Positions 34,918 through 47,594 are shown, numbered from the stretch's first letter. The stretch is DNA of 64,000 nucleotides from Climacium dendroides (GCA_950106755.1 OX467088.1:3518001-3582000), one strand, 5' to 3'. Notes: generated by a model from the sequence alone, not told the origin. A program made the numbers and translations.

Positions 34918-36309
34918 TGAATTACGAAGTGGTCGTTAGTGTAGCTAGCGGGAGATCTCTAGATGCAATCTTAATTCGATGTCACCATAGTGATGTTGAG
35001 TTTTTTTGCACAGATGTCTATACTTCTTTGCAGTTTACTCACTATTTTTTTTAAAGAGGTCGTGCATGGGAAGTCTTGATGTTCAAATGGAAAGCAGACT
35101 ATGATGTTCAAGGCGTGCAAAAGTAGGTTGTGGCAGTCGAAGCAGATCCTTTGACTCCATTACCTTAGGTAACTATTCTCTTTCATTTGTGTAGTGGATC
35201 TTTTAAGAGATCACGACATATTAGATCGCTATGACATAGTTCTATTACTTCTAATGTTAGCACTCTTAATATTATTTCGGATTACTTTTCTTCCACCGTT
35301 TGTGACCTTTTTCCTTGTTATTTGCGTTGAACTTCCTTGCTTTGGTAATTGCGGCCTTCACTTACACAAATATGTAAGAAGGCATCTTTTTATTAAGATT
35401 CTTCATGGGTTGAACAAATAAGTAGGGCATACAACGGATGACATACATTGTGCTTCATAGTAACTATGAACCCATTCATCTCCTAAGGTTACTTCTCCAT
35501 CGGGGGATTTCCAGGTAAGTCCTTTCTTCTGGAGCCTCGATTCAGTGGTACCATAAACAATTATCATTCACCGTTTTTCTCTTCTCTAGACCCTATCTTC
35601 TCAATATTTTCGTGCCTACATGAAGGGATTATTGTAAGAACTTGAAATGTGTTAGAACTCTTTATAGTGAAATTCCAAACCTTTGTAAGTACTCTTTCAA
35701 ATGCTTTGAACGATGTGAACTTAGCACTGTATCTGGACAACTCCCGATGTAATCCATAACCACATGCATCAGCGGATTTCAGCATCTAGGGAATTTTGGA
35801 CTTTCAATAGTCCAAAAGTAGTTAAATATGGCATAAATTCTTCAGGTCCATGAACATCCATTCTGAATAAAAAAATTCATATACTCGTCAAGGACATCTT
35901 AAACTCGAAGATAAAGAATCCATTCCATAACACAATGAAAATGACCAAATAAGTTTCACAATTTTGCAGCATCGAATCTAGACAAGGTGAGCCTATACAT
36001 GAAGTCTATGTAGCATGTACTAGTGAACTCAAGGCATTATTGTATTTCATCAGAATGCTTTACTGTTGACTTGACGATAAGAAGACGCGTAATAAGTGAT
36101 TGATCATCGATAAAATCCTCTTTGTTATGAAAGTTTACTTTGAGTCGACGGCAAGTCAGTTTATTATACTTCGGACGATTAATTCAATTGAACAGATATC
36201 CAGAGAATCAGTTTACATATCCTTGAATCGACCATTATAAGTACACTAAGGTCATGAGAACCTTTGTTTCATTTCTCTATAAGTTGTCATTGAGAGAATG
36301 ACAGCTGAA
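34918..36309. other. No gene recognised
   Basis: Contains two partial copies of the CATCGGGAGATCT motif (near 34949 and 35499) and short frames such as 35194-35421 that are hydrophobic by composition. The tgacgataag and gagtcgacggcaag words near 36070 and 36150 already resemble the palindrome of the following array. Confidence 0.4.
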
Positions 36310-37500
36310 ACCTAGGAATATCTTGTGTCACTAAATCCTGTCCCTTAATATATTTTGAAGTTGTTCATCAGTTCAGATCCATGGCACAATAAGTACAAAA
36401 TTCATGATGGAAATATAGTCGAATGGCATTGACTTCCTGTGGAAGTTATCGTCGAATCGACGATAACTTTATTTACATAGACAAAGAACAATGAACTTAG
36501 TATTAACTAATTCCATAAGGATTTATTTGAAGATGACATTGTCTTTAAAATCAATTGAAATTGAACTTCAGCGAGTTATCGTTGACTCGACGATAAATTA
36601 GGTCTTCTTGTCGAATGGGCAACAATTACAATTGCTTTGCTCAAAGAACTATTTTGAAAAATAATTATTTGAATAACTTCCAGGTTCATAACATACATCT
36701 CCAGAAATTGATCTCTTATCATTGGGTCGGCGATACTAGCGAGATGACTATGGCAATTCCTGATCATTAATTCACTCTAAGAAATTATTTGGCTTTTCAA
36801 TGTTGTGAAATAATTCTCTTAGAAAATCCCATGTAGTTGAAGGCTAAATAGTTATCGTCGACCCGACGATACTAGCGAGACGGCACTGCCAATACTTGAT
36901 CATTTATTTACTAGAAGAAATTATGTAACACTCCAATGTTGTAAAAGAACTCACTTCAAAATTTCCATGCAGTCACTATAAGAAACTTAGAAACCGGATG
37001 TCTGAGTTGACGTGGTTTTTTTGGACACCCAATGTTGCAAGTGATGTTTTTATGTTAACAATGATGTCCAATACAATATGAAGATTTTACAGTGGACATC
37101 ATTGTTGACATAAAAACATCAGTTGCGACATGGGTGTCCAAAAAAACCACATCAACTTAGACGCAGTTTTCTTATAGTGAGTTGAACAAGGTTGAATAGT
37201 TATCATCGACCCGACGATACTTGTGAGAAGTCTATGGCAATTACTTATTTGTAATTCTAATTATTTTGCACTCCAATTTTGTGAAAGAACTGACTTAGAA
37301 ATTCTCATGCAATTGAACTATGCTGAATAGGTATCGTCGACCCGACGATATCTAATGGATGAGAAAAGATGACGTCTCTGGTCTCGTGACGGTATATTTC
37401 TCATGTCAGACAACACTTCTACTCATTATGGACATAGTTATAGGGAGTTGACTACCTACAGATATCGTCGAGTCAACGATAACTATAAGCTGCAGTCATC
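36310..37500. repeat. ~136-bp tandem array with TATCGTCGACCCGACGATA
   Basis: The palindrome or a variant occurs at 36445, 36576, 36717, 36853, 37201, 37332 and 37463. Spacing is 131, 141, 136, (348 with a 206-bp MITE and its duplicated TSD = 139), 131 and 131. Text between palindromes is homologous, for example tagcgag...ctatggcaatt...gttgtgaaa...catg. The first copies have the central variants gaatc and gactc. This is satellite-like DNA; no coding potential. Confidence 0.85.
36974..37179. mobile_element. CACTA-type MITE (206 bp), TSD AGT
   Basis: Ends CACTATAAGAAA and TTTTCTTATAGTG with AGT duplicated at 36971-36973 and 37180-37182. The two halves are inverse copies (ggtttttttggacaccc / gggtgtccaaaaaaacc), so nearly the whole element folds back. 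It is inserted in one unit of the 136-bp array. Confidence 0.9.
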
Positions 37501-40180
37501 AGAATTTGGTTATTGCTGAAGTGACGATAAGGAAAAATCTTTCGCACGAAGGAATTTTCCAGATTTGTCAGCGTAAAAATAGGAGGCCTTCAACCCTGAC
37601 AAGACAATAAAAAAATTGAAAACATGAACCCAACAAGAAACTCTCTCATATCACTTTCAAAAGACTAAAGTAGTGCGCCAAAATCATTAGATGAGTACAC
37701 TTCAAAGCAAGAAACGACGTAAGAAAACAAATGCTCAAGATTGTGAGTAAAGCAAAACTTACTTGCGAATGAATTGCAACGCACACGCTTGCCAAATAAA
37801 CTTCTAACCTTGCACGAGAAGATACTAGAATACAATTAGAAACGTAGTGTCCAACAAGACAAAAGCTACAACAACGGAAAAAATTCAGCATAGCAGTGGC
37901 GACAGTGACGAATGTTGACGTTGAAGTGGTAGAGAAGATGGATTTTCCGGCGAAGGAAATCTATAACACAAAGGACGTAAGTGCGGCAAAAAAAAGCGTG
38001 AAGTTTTGCAACCTTGAGCGCCAATTTTTGGAATTTCAAATCCCCCTCTAATTTCTACATTAATGACTGTCAAAGAAGGCGCGTTGACTTTGAGGAACTA
38101 GATTCTGTGTCAGCTTTTTGTAATCAGCGCCTTTACTACGTACACGCTACCTGTGAGGAGCACATGACACGTAGCGGATTAAAGATTGCCAAATTTTGCA
38201 CTTCGATAGGGCTTTAGGGTTTAGGGTTTGTGGTTTAGGGTTTAGGGTTCTAACTTTTTGAATGTTTTAAGTATATATTTAAAAACAATTTAGAAATAGT
38301 GTGAGCTTGTCTCATATTTTAATTTGGGATGCATCTTTGACATTAGTTACAACTATTAGAAAGTTTTGGAATCATTTCAAAATAGGTTGGACTTCCCTTT
38401 GGTGAATGTCCTCCAAAATTTTTCATGAGAAGGAAGATTTTAATGTTGCGGTTAAAGTATAGCAGGGAACCATCAACCTTTATATCACCTTGTAAATTTT
38501 GAAGAAAATTCAACACGTGGTTATTCCAAAATAATAATGAAATTAGCCAGGATTTTGTTCTAATTTAAAACTCCAACTTCCTTTAAAAATGTAAAGCCTA
38601 CTTTTAAAATAAATGGGGAAGTTGCAAATATGTTGATCATTTAAAATATAAAAATTTAAATGAATGTTCACTTTGAGTTCCTAAAATCATTTACAACTTT
38701 GATCTTTGATTGATTTCAAGAAATGAATATTACATGTCAATATTTTTTTCAATGGGATTCATTAAATATTGTGACAATTATAATTTTTTTTTTATGAATG
38801 TTTTAAAAACACCAGGCAGGTAGGAGAGCAACGATGCTACCATGTGAGTCTAGAAATGTGAGTCTAAATTTAAGGAGACACTCTACAACTTTTGAAGGTG
38901 CTTGTAAGAAGCGCAGGACAAACCTAGAACATATTAGTTCAATTTATTCATGTATTTGAATTCCTACTAATATTTTCAACTTTTTCCAGTTGTGTTTATT
39001 TTTCTTCTATGTTTTTAGGAGTTCTATGACTTTTGCCAAATGAAATGCTTTAAGTAGAACGGATGAATAAATGAATGTTTGTTTGTTTGTTTTGATTTAA
39101 AGAAATAAAAATTTGGTTCAACATTTCCATGAAAGTGCACCTTTCAAATGATATAAACTTCAAGGTTATATTTTTTCATGCATTTTCCTCAGATTTCTAC
39201 ACATAATATAGATATCTATAAAATAAATCTCCTATAATCATGTATAGAAGGTGTTAATAATTGAAACCTATAATATAACTATTCAATGAGCATGGAAGGT
39301 GCTTATAACCTAGCCTCTTTTAATTTAAATATCTTATAAAAATAGAAGCTTCTTATAATATAGACACTAATAATTTAAATATACGAAAACCATAGAAGGT
39401 GCCTATAACATCAATACCTATAATGTAAGAGTCTAGGCTCTTAAGCTCATGTACTGAAGTCTTTAGGCTCATATTGTTGCAAATGTGAGTACTAGGAGGG
39501 ACATCCCTATACATGGCTTTCTCTATAAATTTTCAATCATTCATAGCCTGTACATGACTAGTAATTTTTGAAGTATCTTCTAATACCTTATTTAATTGAG
39601 TTAAGCACTTGTTGGACTAAATACAATGATCAATTTTGATGGCAAAATTTCCTTAGAACTTGTGTGACTATTTTTTTTGTAATTAACTGATGAATACAAT
39701 ATGTATACATTTTTTTGAATGAGATACATTAAATACAAAGTCTTCTTTCAATGAATTTTCATGAATTATTTATTGGAGTTTAAAGACTTGCTTGACTAAA
39801 TACAATGATTGAATTGAATGGGTAAAATTATAATTTACAACTTCTGTGAGTTTTTAGTTCTTCCTACAACGAATGATTATTGGTAAAACAATTGCATGTA
39901 ATTGTAAATAATAATATTGTAGATATATTAAATATGTACAATTATTGAATACATGCAATTGTTTTACCAATATGAATCCTAATGATGAAGTTGTTCAATT
40001 TGTGTTTTAAGGTCATAAAGGAATCAACTAACCATAAATAGCTTAAATACGTTATATTATAATGAGGCCTTGTTTTTTACGAAAAACTCTCAAAACAATG
40101 ATAAGCCTTAGTTTCAGTTGGCCACTAAATGACTGAACTACTTTTCCGATCTTCTAATCTATCGGATATTCTTTCAGTAG
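37501..40180. other. AT-rich gene-less region with telomere-like words
   Basis: A short tract tttagggtttagggtttg...gggtttaggg lies at 38212-38250. A perfect 22-bp inverted repeat has arms at 39879-39900 and 39950-39971 (attggtaaaacaattgcatg...). Nothing coding is seen. The last 80 bp before 40180 belong to the retroelement downstream of LTR B. Confidence 0.6.
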
Positions 40181-40199
40181 TTCCTCGGCATCGGCGCCA
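40181..40199 (-). promoter_or_regulatory. Primer-binding site (tRNA-Asp type) of element B
   Basis: On the minus strand, four bases after the end of LTR B, TGGCGCCGATGCCGAGGA matches the complement of the plant tRNA-Asp 3' end (TGGCGCCGTTGCCGGGGA) at 16 of 18 positions. This PBS type is typical of Tat/Athila-like Ty3 retrotransposons. It proves that LTR B is a 5' LTR and that the element sense is minus. Confidence 0.8.
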
Positions 40200-40203
40200 A
40201 AAG

Positions 40204-42216
40204 TGTCGTACGCGTAGCTAGCCGTAAGTATCTTTACAACGACGAGTTGTTGCAAGATGACACGAATTATCGTTCCAGGGAACTTCTAGTATGATATCGT
40301 TTGAATGAGAGGAATCCGGATCATGAATATACCTTTAATTCCCTTCGTTTCACTTCCCTACCTCATTCAGGAAACTTAGTACGTTCTGGAATCCGTTCCG
40401 GATCCGGACCACCTCCGGAACCTAGTTCCGTCTTTCCTACTTTACGGTTTTTGTTGCCTCTGTTTTACCCTTAGAGGGTCCACCCTTGGTCTAGAAAGGG
40501 GTAGGGACTCACTACTTGTGTAATTAACCTCTCTGCACCTTAAATAAACAACACACCCTAGAGGAAGAGTATTTTCTCCCAGCTTCCGAATTGGTTGATC
40601 CGAAAACAGGTCACACAAAAAAACTCTCACACCTCTTTTACTACAACGACGGATCCGAACTTATAGACTCAAGAGGGTAGATTTTCAAGGAGAAGACAAC
40701 GTACTGAGGTAGAGGTTGGTAGACCTTCCAAAGTAGCGAGAGATCCTTTCCTTTGGTGGTCGCTTATCTTTGCACAGAACCCTCCTGGTTCTGGACTCGT
40801 AGGGACCTCTACCTCTCTACCCGGATCACCGTTCCGGCAATTTGAAGGCACGTAACACTCACACTCCCTTATTTAGCTTGCATCCCCTCCTGATTACCTT
40901 AACACCCAAGAGATCCATAGCTCGAGATCCGGATTCCTCCTCTCCCTTCCCTCTCTTACTCCAATACAAGGATACAACACATACGTATATGCCAGCTAAA
41001 ACTTTGTAAGCAAAGTGCAGCTAGAGGTACTTTGGCCAACTTAGATTAAGAAGGAAAATTGAAATACATACGTGAAAGTACTAAGATGGGATTGGGATGG
41101 AATGGCAGACCACTAACTTGCCTGTCATTAAATACTAACTGAAAATCCAAAATCAACTCCTAAAAGTTTGAAAAGAAATCCGGAAATCCAGGAAATCAAT
41201 CATTGAACCCTCCGAGATATCCGGAAAGACCAGTCACTGTTGTCCCGAGAAAGCCGGAAATCCCCGAACTACTTGTCTAAAATTCCGGAACCTGGGCCCA
41301 CGCTCAAAAACCCATTCCGGATCCGATACTACCCTTCCTAAGAGTTCTAATGCCTTGGCCTTCGACCCTTCTTCAAGCGGCTACCCATTTGACTGGTTGG
41401 CGTTCCTTTCACGCTTTTAGCCGGAGTCGTTTTCATTGCTGCTCGAGTCTAAATGTGGCGCGTTGCGGAAGACGGATCGCTATCCCCCTCTGTTCCGGAA
41501 GTGGAATGCGCACTTTCTTCTTCGGAATCTTCAATGACTTGAACTTCCTTTTCCTTCTTTGGCGGTGTCTCCTCCAGTATTGCGGGTTCACTTCTCTTTT
41601 CTCGTGTAGTCTCTTGTATGTGCGTGAACCCTTCCGGATTCATCCGGGCCAGATTGGTCATTCCACTGATCCGGTTGATAAAATCTCCTCTAACTTGCTT
41701 GTGTAGTTCTGGATTGTCTAGAATAGCCGGAGAGATAATCCGGACAGATACAACTTCCTTCCGTACCGCTCCTGATGCCATAAGGCCTAAGTAGAAACGA
41801 GAGGGGAGAAAAGTAAACCTAATTCAGTCGCTAACTCACCACTCTTTCTCTCAACTACTCACATGGACAGTCTCAAAAAAACAAAACAGGAAGGTGGAGA
41901 TGAAAACCCTCAGTAAACAACTTAAATACTAAACCGTCTCCCTACGGTAATCAGGATAACGGCTACAAGTCCGTTATACTAACAATATCCTATTCCTGTA
42001 GCTCCGGAGTCTATACGATAGGTTCCTGCGTTCCAGGTAATTCCGGATTCCGGATTCGGATAAGTTCCAGTTATGGATTTTGCCGGAACGCCTATTTTCT
42101 AGTTTGGATTTTCTCATACAAAAATCACGTTCTAACTATAATTTTTTTCAATTTTCTCTATTTTTCTCATCTAGTTCCCTTAACCTTGATCCGTCTCTGG
42201 ATTCTGGATTTCCACA
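40204..42216 (-). mobile_element. 5' LTR B (2.0 kb, internally deleted)
   Basis: Ends TGTCGTACGCGTAGC and GGATTTCCACA (plus-strand reading), homologous to LTRs A, C and D. A PBS follows on the inner side. About 1.5 kb is missing relative to C and D because most of the ORF is deleted. No gag-pol follows the PBS: the sequence below 40120 is not recognisable as retroelement coding DNA. No matching target duplication is visible, as expected for a truncated element. Confidence 0.8.
41347..41781 (-). pseudogene. LTR-encoded ORF, copy B (deletion fusion)
   Basis: ATG 41781 opens MASGAVRKEVV...NPELHKQ and then jumps in frame to VRGDFINRISGMTN, which in copy D are about 500 codons apart. A TAG at 41449-41451 stands where D has CAG (RHIQ); the frame then stays open to 41347. 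The junction cttgcttgtgt could have formed through short homology. Confidence 0.7.
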
Positions 42217-42686
42217 GTTGGGTTAATACTAGAATGTCGTTGTAGTCCTGGACCGTCCTTGCATGACTTGGTCCGGTAAGCCTTCCGAATTTGTGAGGTG
42301 ACGGAACATTAGGATATTTCTAGTCCCTAAAGATTAAGTTAGTATTAGTATTAGAGGTCAAGAGAGAGAGAGATAGCCAGTGTTTTCGGACACGGTAAAT
42401 ATCCAAACGGTGGATCTGGCCACTTGTCATCTAAACCCAGGGATCTCGGAAAGGGGCAACTAAACGGGTTTCGGAATTTTCCGGAACTTATCCGGCACTA
42501 GTAGCCGGACCGGCCCTCTGGTCCAGATTGGAAAGAAAGGGCGGAATGAAAAGCTTAGACCTAGTTAGCCTAGATCTGTAAGCCTTGAGTCCTCGTGGAA
42601 ATGATTCCGGAGCGGTTTACTCCAAGTTGGTCTTTAGTGGGAATTAAGGGCTAACTGGAGGAATACTGATCCGACTAATCACTACA
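42217..42686 (+). mobile_element. LTR fragment of family E, plus orientation
   Basis: Reverse complement of E positions about 6309-6785: shared features are the end TAATCACTACA, the GGAGCGGTTTACTC segment, the GAGAGAGAGAG tract and GGTGGATCTGGCCACTTG. Only the 3' part of the LTR is present; it abuts the 5' end of LTR B, which may have inserted into it. What follows 42686 is not a PBS. Confidence 0.7.
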
Positions 42687-43415
42687 GCAATTCATCTATA
42701 GCCTAGGTTTGCGCTCCAGAATTCGTCCTAAATTGCCCGAACTACGCGTCCACATCCTTCTTCCATCATTCTAGTGATTCCCAACAAGCCAAATCTCCCA
42801 TCCACAACATCTAGTCACAAACATGTACAAGGCACAAAATGCATTGTAGTTACGAAAAAATGAAACAAATGATTATGACTGCAAAGAGACTCCTCAACAA
42901 CTATAGAGAGGCAGCCCAACGACTCCAAAGAGACTGCAGAACAATTCCTAGAGAACTATAGAGAGACTGAAGAACGACTCTTCTCTAACTACGAAAAGAA
43001 TGCAAAAATGACTTCTAAATGACTTCGTGACGCAGTTATGACTTGGCACAAATGCGGAATTACTTTGCCACAATTGGGAGACTACTGCAGTGTAACTACA
43101 AAAAGATCACTTTCAGATTGTCCACGTACTCGTTACAGATTGCTCACCTATGTTAGTACACAAAAGGACAACCAAGAGCTTACCTCGGAAACAATAAAGG
43201 AACTTACATTGCCCGGATTCTTTTGTCGTGCACTAGAGAGCCTACCCTTGCCTTTGTTCATCATGGCCGAGCTAGTTTTGTTCGCCTCTCCTTAACAAGG
43301 TCACACGAATCTGTAAGTAGTATTCAAGAACTAGGCACAAGGAGTCTAAGAGTTGTATTTTCATTGCTGGCCACATCCTTGCACTATGCCCACCAAAACA
43401 AGTGACTGCACTAGA
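42687..43415. other. Gene-less stretch with CACTA-like subterminal motifs
   Basis: Between 42890 and 43060 words of the type gaacgactc, gagactgaag and aaatgacttc recur densely, similar to subterminal repeats of the CACTA elements in this window. No CACTA terminus was found, so the limits are unknown. Confidence 0.4.
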
Positions 43416-43949
43416 TTAATGGACACTTATTGTGGAAGTCAAACGAACATCCTTGCCTCTCCTCCCCATAGATGACAAATTCCTTACACTTTGACAGGAC
43501 ACTAACATCTTCTGCGCCTTTTGTTTTTGCCTGTCTATATTCCAATAAGCCTTCAGCCGGTCCCACTCTAATTTAGTTATATGAAGAGGAGGGCTATTGA
43601 TACTTCTCAAGTATCGATTTTTGAGGCGACATCTTTTGGCCTTCAGGAATCTAGTGATAGCCACCTTGAAGCCAACCATGCTCAACGGATTGCCCATATA
43701 CTCAAACTTGGCATCCAAAGTAGCCTTTAATTTCTTCAACGTCTTCGGCTCATGGTTCACCCATGCCACAACACTCATGTCCAAACATTCGGGAACCAAG
43801 TCCCGCAAAGCAACATTCCAAACATTCTTCCCTTCACATGTGCTATCAACTTCTCCACCTTGTAACACAAATAGGCGATCTGGCTTTACTCCTGTCGTGG
43901 CACATTCACGACTACTCCAATCATATTCAGCTTTCCACTTCCTTTGCAC
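43416..43949 (-). pseudogene. CACTA accessory protein fragment (Transposase_24-like)
   Basis: A 177-codon frame, open further upstream, with NVWNVALRDLVPECL, a middle region RFLKAKRCRLKNRYL and LEWDRLKAYWNIDRQKQKAQKM...NLSSMGRRGK. The W-x-x-[LM]-x-x-[FY]-W ... basic ... G-rich ending is the layout of Transposase_24 (Ptta/En/Spm) proteins that accompany CACTA transposases. Flanking DNA has AATGACTT/GTGACT repeats on both sides (42890-43060, 45175-45225). The start is not fixed and other exons were not found. It could be part of an eroded CACTA element. Confidence 0.4.
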
Positions 43950-46588
43950 ATTGTGGTTGTTGTTGTCTTCTAGAAGTGCAGCTATGTTTTAGGCAGGCCA
44001 CGCATTTGGAAGAGCTAATGCTATTCCTGTGGTCCAAAGGATTGTAGGCTGGCTGGTGCATTGGCATGTAGTGGCTTGGTACCTAAATAAGGGTGGGTTG
44101 GTTGGATGCCGTTGCAGGAAGACGAGGAGGCAAAAGCTTCAAGGATGAAGTGTGTACCATCGAGGTCTTTTTCCTCTTCGTCCTCTCGTCAATCAAGGGT
44201 TCCTCCTCCTCAAGCTCCAACTCATCTTCAAAAAAGTCAACAAGCTCTTCTTCCAATCCTGCTAAGGTAGCTAGAACCACTCAGCAGGTGCCCCATTAGA
44301 GCATGAAGTGAACAAATACATCAAAGAAAAAAATGGCCCCAAGAGCTGCACTAAGACATGCTTCTTCACATGACATTGATGAAGCAACATAGGATGCGTA
44401 ATGGAATTGAAATCCAACAAAAGACCAAAATCCCTACACCCCAATGACAATTGTGGAACTCAAATCCCAACCCAGGAAGCAACTAGCATGGTGGACCCTA
44501 AATACCAATGATAATTGTAGACCTCGAATCCCAACCCAAGCAGCAACCTGCATAATGTAAATGAATCCAAATTGAAGGAAGGACCGGCATCCCTAAACCC
44601 TGAAGCAAACTTGAAACCCTAAAACTCAAATGTTGACCTAAGAGATATAGTAAGAAATTTTGATTTACCTGCGGCCTTTGCTTCCTTCTCGAATTGCCAC
44701 TAAGCATGAGTACAAGCAATTGAGAGACATATCATACCTGTCGCGAGGGCCTCACCGTCTGATTTTGTAGCCTCCAAATTCTAATCTTTCGCTAACATCA
44801 TTTCGAGGTCGGAGTTGTGTTTCTTGTCTCGTCCTACCTTCCTACGCGTTCGCCGCATACTTCTACGCGGAGCTTTATTGCCTTCCCTCGTAGAGGAAAG
44901 AAGAGTGGTCTTCTTCGTAATGTCCCTTTCCCTACACCACCAACAGAAATTTCCCTTCAGCCTCTCCCAATTGTGCTCGCACATGTACACTACAGAAGAA
45001 AGATGGCAAGGACCGCAGAAATCGATCGACAATGGCACACGCACATCCAGGCAGGAAGGCAAATGGAGGCTAGGGTTTGTCTCTAAAAACCCACTTCCGA
45101 CCAAAGTAACCCAATGACTAGACAGTTCCTACGTGGCGGCCACTTTCATCCAGTCCCTTCTCACGTCTGTTACCTCAGTGTGACTACTTTGTGACTCGCA
45201 AGTGACTGTTCCGTGACTTTACAAGAGTTGCGTATAAGATCGAAGACGTATACTATGGCTCAGTGGTTTCTCGCAAACGACAGCAAGGTAACTCACGAGG
45301 GAAGGATGCCTCAACCACAACAATGGGTCATTTAAACCCTAGGAATGTGCCTAAACCCTGCTTTGGAAAACGGGCACTTCCAAATGAATGGATGAAAGGT
45401 AATTTTTAAGAGTGGAGGTCACTATGCTCGGTCTTTGAAGACCTTTGAATTGCGCCATTCGTGTTTGATCACGCTGATCCCTTTGCGCACGAAATAACTA
45501 CACTTGTAGCTACCATTGCTGTAGGTCCAAAACTACACAACGCAGAATTTTATAGTGGTGGAGTGCAATCAAGAGAAGGTGAAGGGACCTTACAACTTTT
45601 CCTTGGCTGCCATAGCTGGAGCAGCAGCCTCCCGCACCCTCGCCACATTCTGGTCGTGTTGGAGCTCGTAGGCAGACTTCTCCGGCGAGGGATTGCCCTC
45701 CATACAACCTGCTTCCAATCCTTGCATGCGAATCCTAGGCCCTCTGCTTCTAAGCGCTCTCCTTCCAAGTGCGGCTGAAAACTTGCAAGTTAAAAAGACA
45801 ATCAAACGGAGGAGAATAAAAATTGCGTACTTTTGGAGGCTCTCGCTGTGGTAAAGGTTGTTGGTTTTCAGCGATTGTTCATTAATGCTGGACTAAACGC
45901 ACTATCATGCTGATTTGGGTTTAATTACAATCCCCTAAAGCTAGAAGATTGCGAATCCCTGACTTCATTACAATCCAAGTGGCTGGAAAAAAAGGCTCAT
46001 ACCTTAGGACGTCACATTTGGGAGTTATGCGCGTTCTTGTTGTCACCACCTCTTAGTTGTTTAATTGCTAATTAAAGAGGTGCAATCACATCTTCTAGGG
46101 GCAATCCCTTTGTTGCCTAGTGCATTCCAAATACCAAAAACTTCCATAACATTACATCAACAAGATATGAGCCAATTTGATGTATTTCATGCAATTGGTG
46201 CTACTTGTAGTTGTGTAATTTGTGCACATGCAATCTTTTTAGGAGACTCCTCTTTGCTCTACTAATTGTAATCTAGTAACCGCACCAATTGTTGACTTCC
46301 TTTGAACTTGAATGCAGTCCCTAAACTAGATTAAACATTATATTCAATATATTGAGAGTTTTCCAGTGAAATGGGAGTCATTTCTATTCACTTGGGAATC
46401 TCTAAGAACACAAAAGTGTTAATCAATGATGAAATTAAAGGTTCCAAACACATAAAACACAATGCAAATACATCCAAAGCAGAATTGCAAGTGCAAGAGT
46501 TGAGAATGATTGTTGGAAATTGCCATTTGTCATACTATTAATAGAAAAGGTTCTCTCAGCGTATACCCAATTTTCTACAAAATGAAGG
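43950..46588. other. Unassigned region, possible transposon remnant
   Basis: Minus-strand frames at 44781-45104 (has CEHNWERLKGNFCWWCRER) and 45590-45805 (has SAYELQHDQNVARVREAAA) have some coding character, but no family is recognised and no splice chain could be made. A Ser/Glu-rich patch lies at 44150-44260. The words gtgacta, gtgactcg, gtgactg and gtgactt recur at 45175-45225. Confidence 0.3.
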
Positions 46589-46962
46589 GTTGGTGACATT
46601 TATGTGGATGATTTGAGAGCTCGAAACATGGAGTCCACAGAGAGAACGCGGCAGCAAGGTCTCAGTGCCGCTTAAATCAATAGCGGAGATGAACTCAAGA
46701 TATTAGAAGCACAAAAATCATAGAACCCAAGTCTGGCACCCATTTGAAGAGGTACTCTCACACACCGCACTACTATGAATGCAGTCTATGAAGGTATATC
46801 TAAAACTGGATGCCAGAGCTGGGTTCGATGATTTTCGTGCTTCAATTCCTTGTGTTCATCTCCGCTGCTAATTTAAGTGGCACTAAGATCTTGCTACCGC
46901 GTTTTTTCTATGGACACCATGTCTCTAGCTCCCAAATCACCCACACAAATGTACTCCCATAG
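46589..46962. repeat. Long inverted repeat (hairpin), ~155-bp arms
   Basis: Arms 46589-46743 and 46808-46962 pair almost throughout: gtggatgatttgagagct with agctcccaaatcacccac, and atcatagaacccaag with agctgggttcgatgat. The loop is about 64 bp. It is probably a foldback MITE; no target duplication could be fixed. Confidence 0.75.
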
Positions 46963-47594
46963 TGGTCTCAAAACAATCTCTACTCTTTACTACTATTAAC
47001 AATTTGGCCGATATATATTTCTCTACTCTCTACGCAAACTTAGGGATTGTCGAGCCTATATGTACATAATTAGAACCTCTTCTACATACAATTGTACATT
47101 AGGTACAAGATGCACTCCTCATTTTCTCCTGAGCCTTTAGAATTTCTTGTCCCCGACTGTATCCCCCCTTGTTAATCTGTCCAAGGTCGCAAATATATTG
47201 CTTGCAACGACCTTTTCTCCCAGGCGCCCCAACTGGAAGTTGAAACAACAGTACAAAACGATCCACTGTGTTTTTGTTTCTTCAACCTCCCTTGTTCCAA
47301 CAGAACCTGTAGATGTGGAATGGACTACCCAGGAGCAGGGACTGGAACCGATTCTCGAAGCAGACTATTTAGAAACTTGGACTTCTCTTCTACTATAGAC
47401 GTTGGATAATTCGCGTCTCCATAAAGCTCACGCCCATCATCCAATAGTTTAGGGTCATCCCGGACCATCATCCATGTACTGTTATAGAACATCATTACCA
47501 AGTAGTCCTAAATGTATAGTATATGAACCTCTAGTATTGACGAAAGACTATCACTTACAAATTCCTAACATGTACTTCTTTATAGACTACCACT
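46963..47594. other. No gene assigned
   Basis: The stretch gcctttagaatttcttgtccccgactgtatcc (near 47130) recurs diverged at 47660-47692, at the 3' part of the hypothetical gene, so a partial local duplication is likely. The plus-strand frame 47147-47398 is not recognised. Confidence 0.35.

Noticed and set aside
38211..38250. True chromosome end because of TTTAGGG repeats
   Set aside because: The tract is only about 40 bp, degenerate, and has ordinary sequence on both sides.
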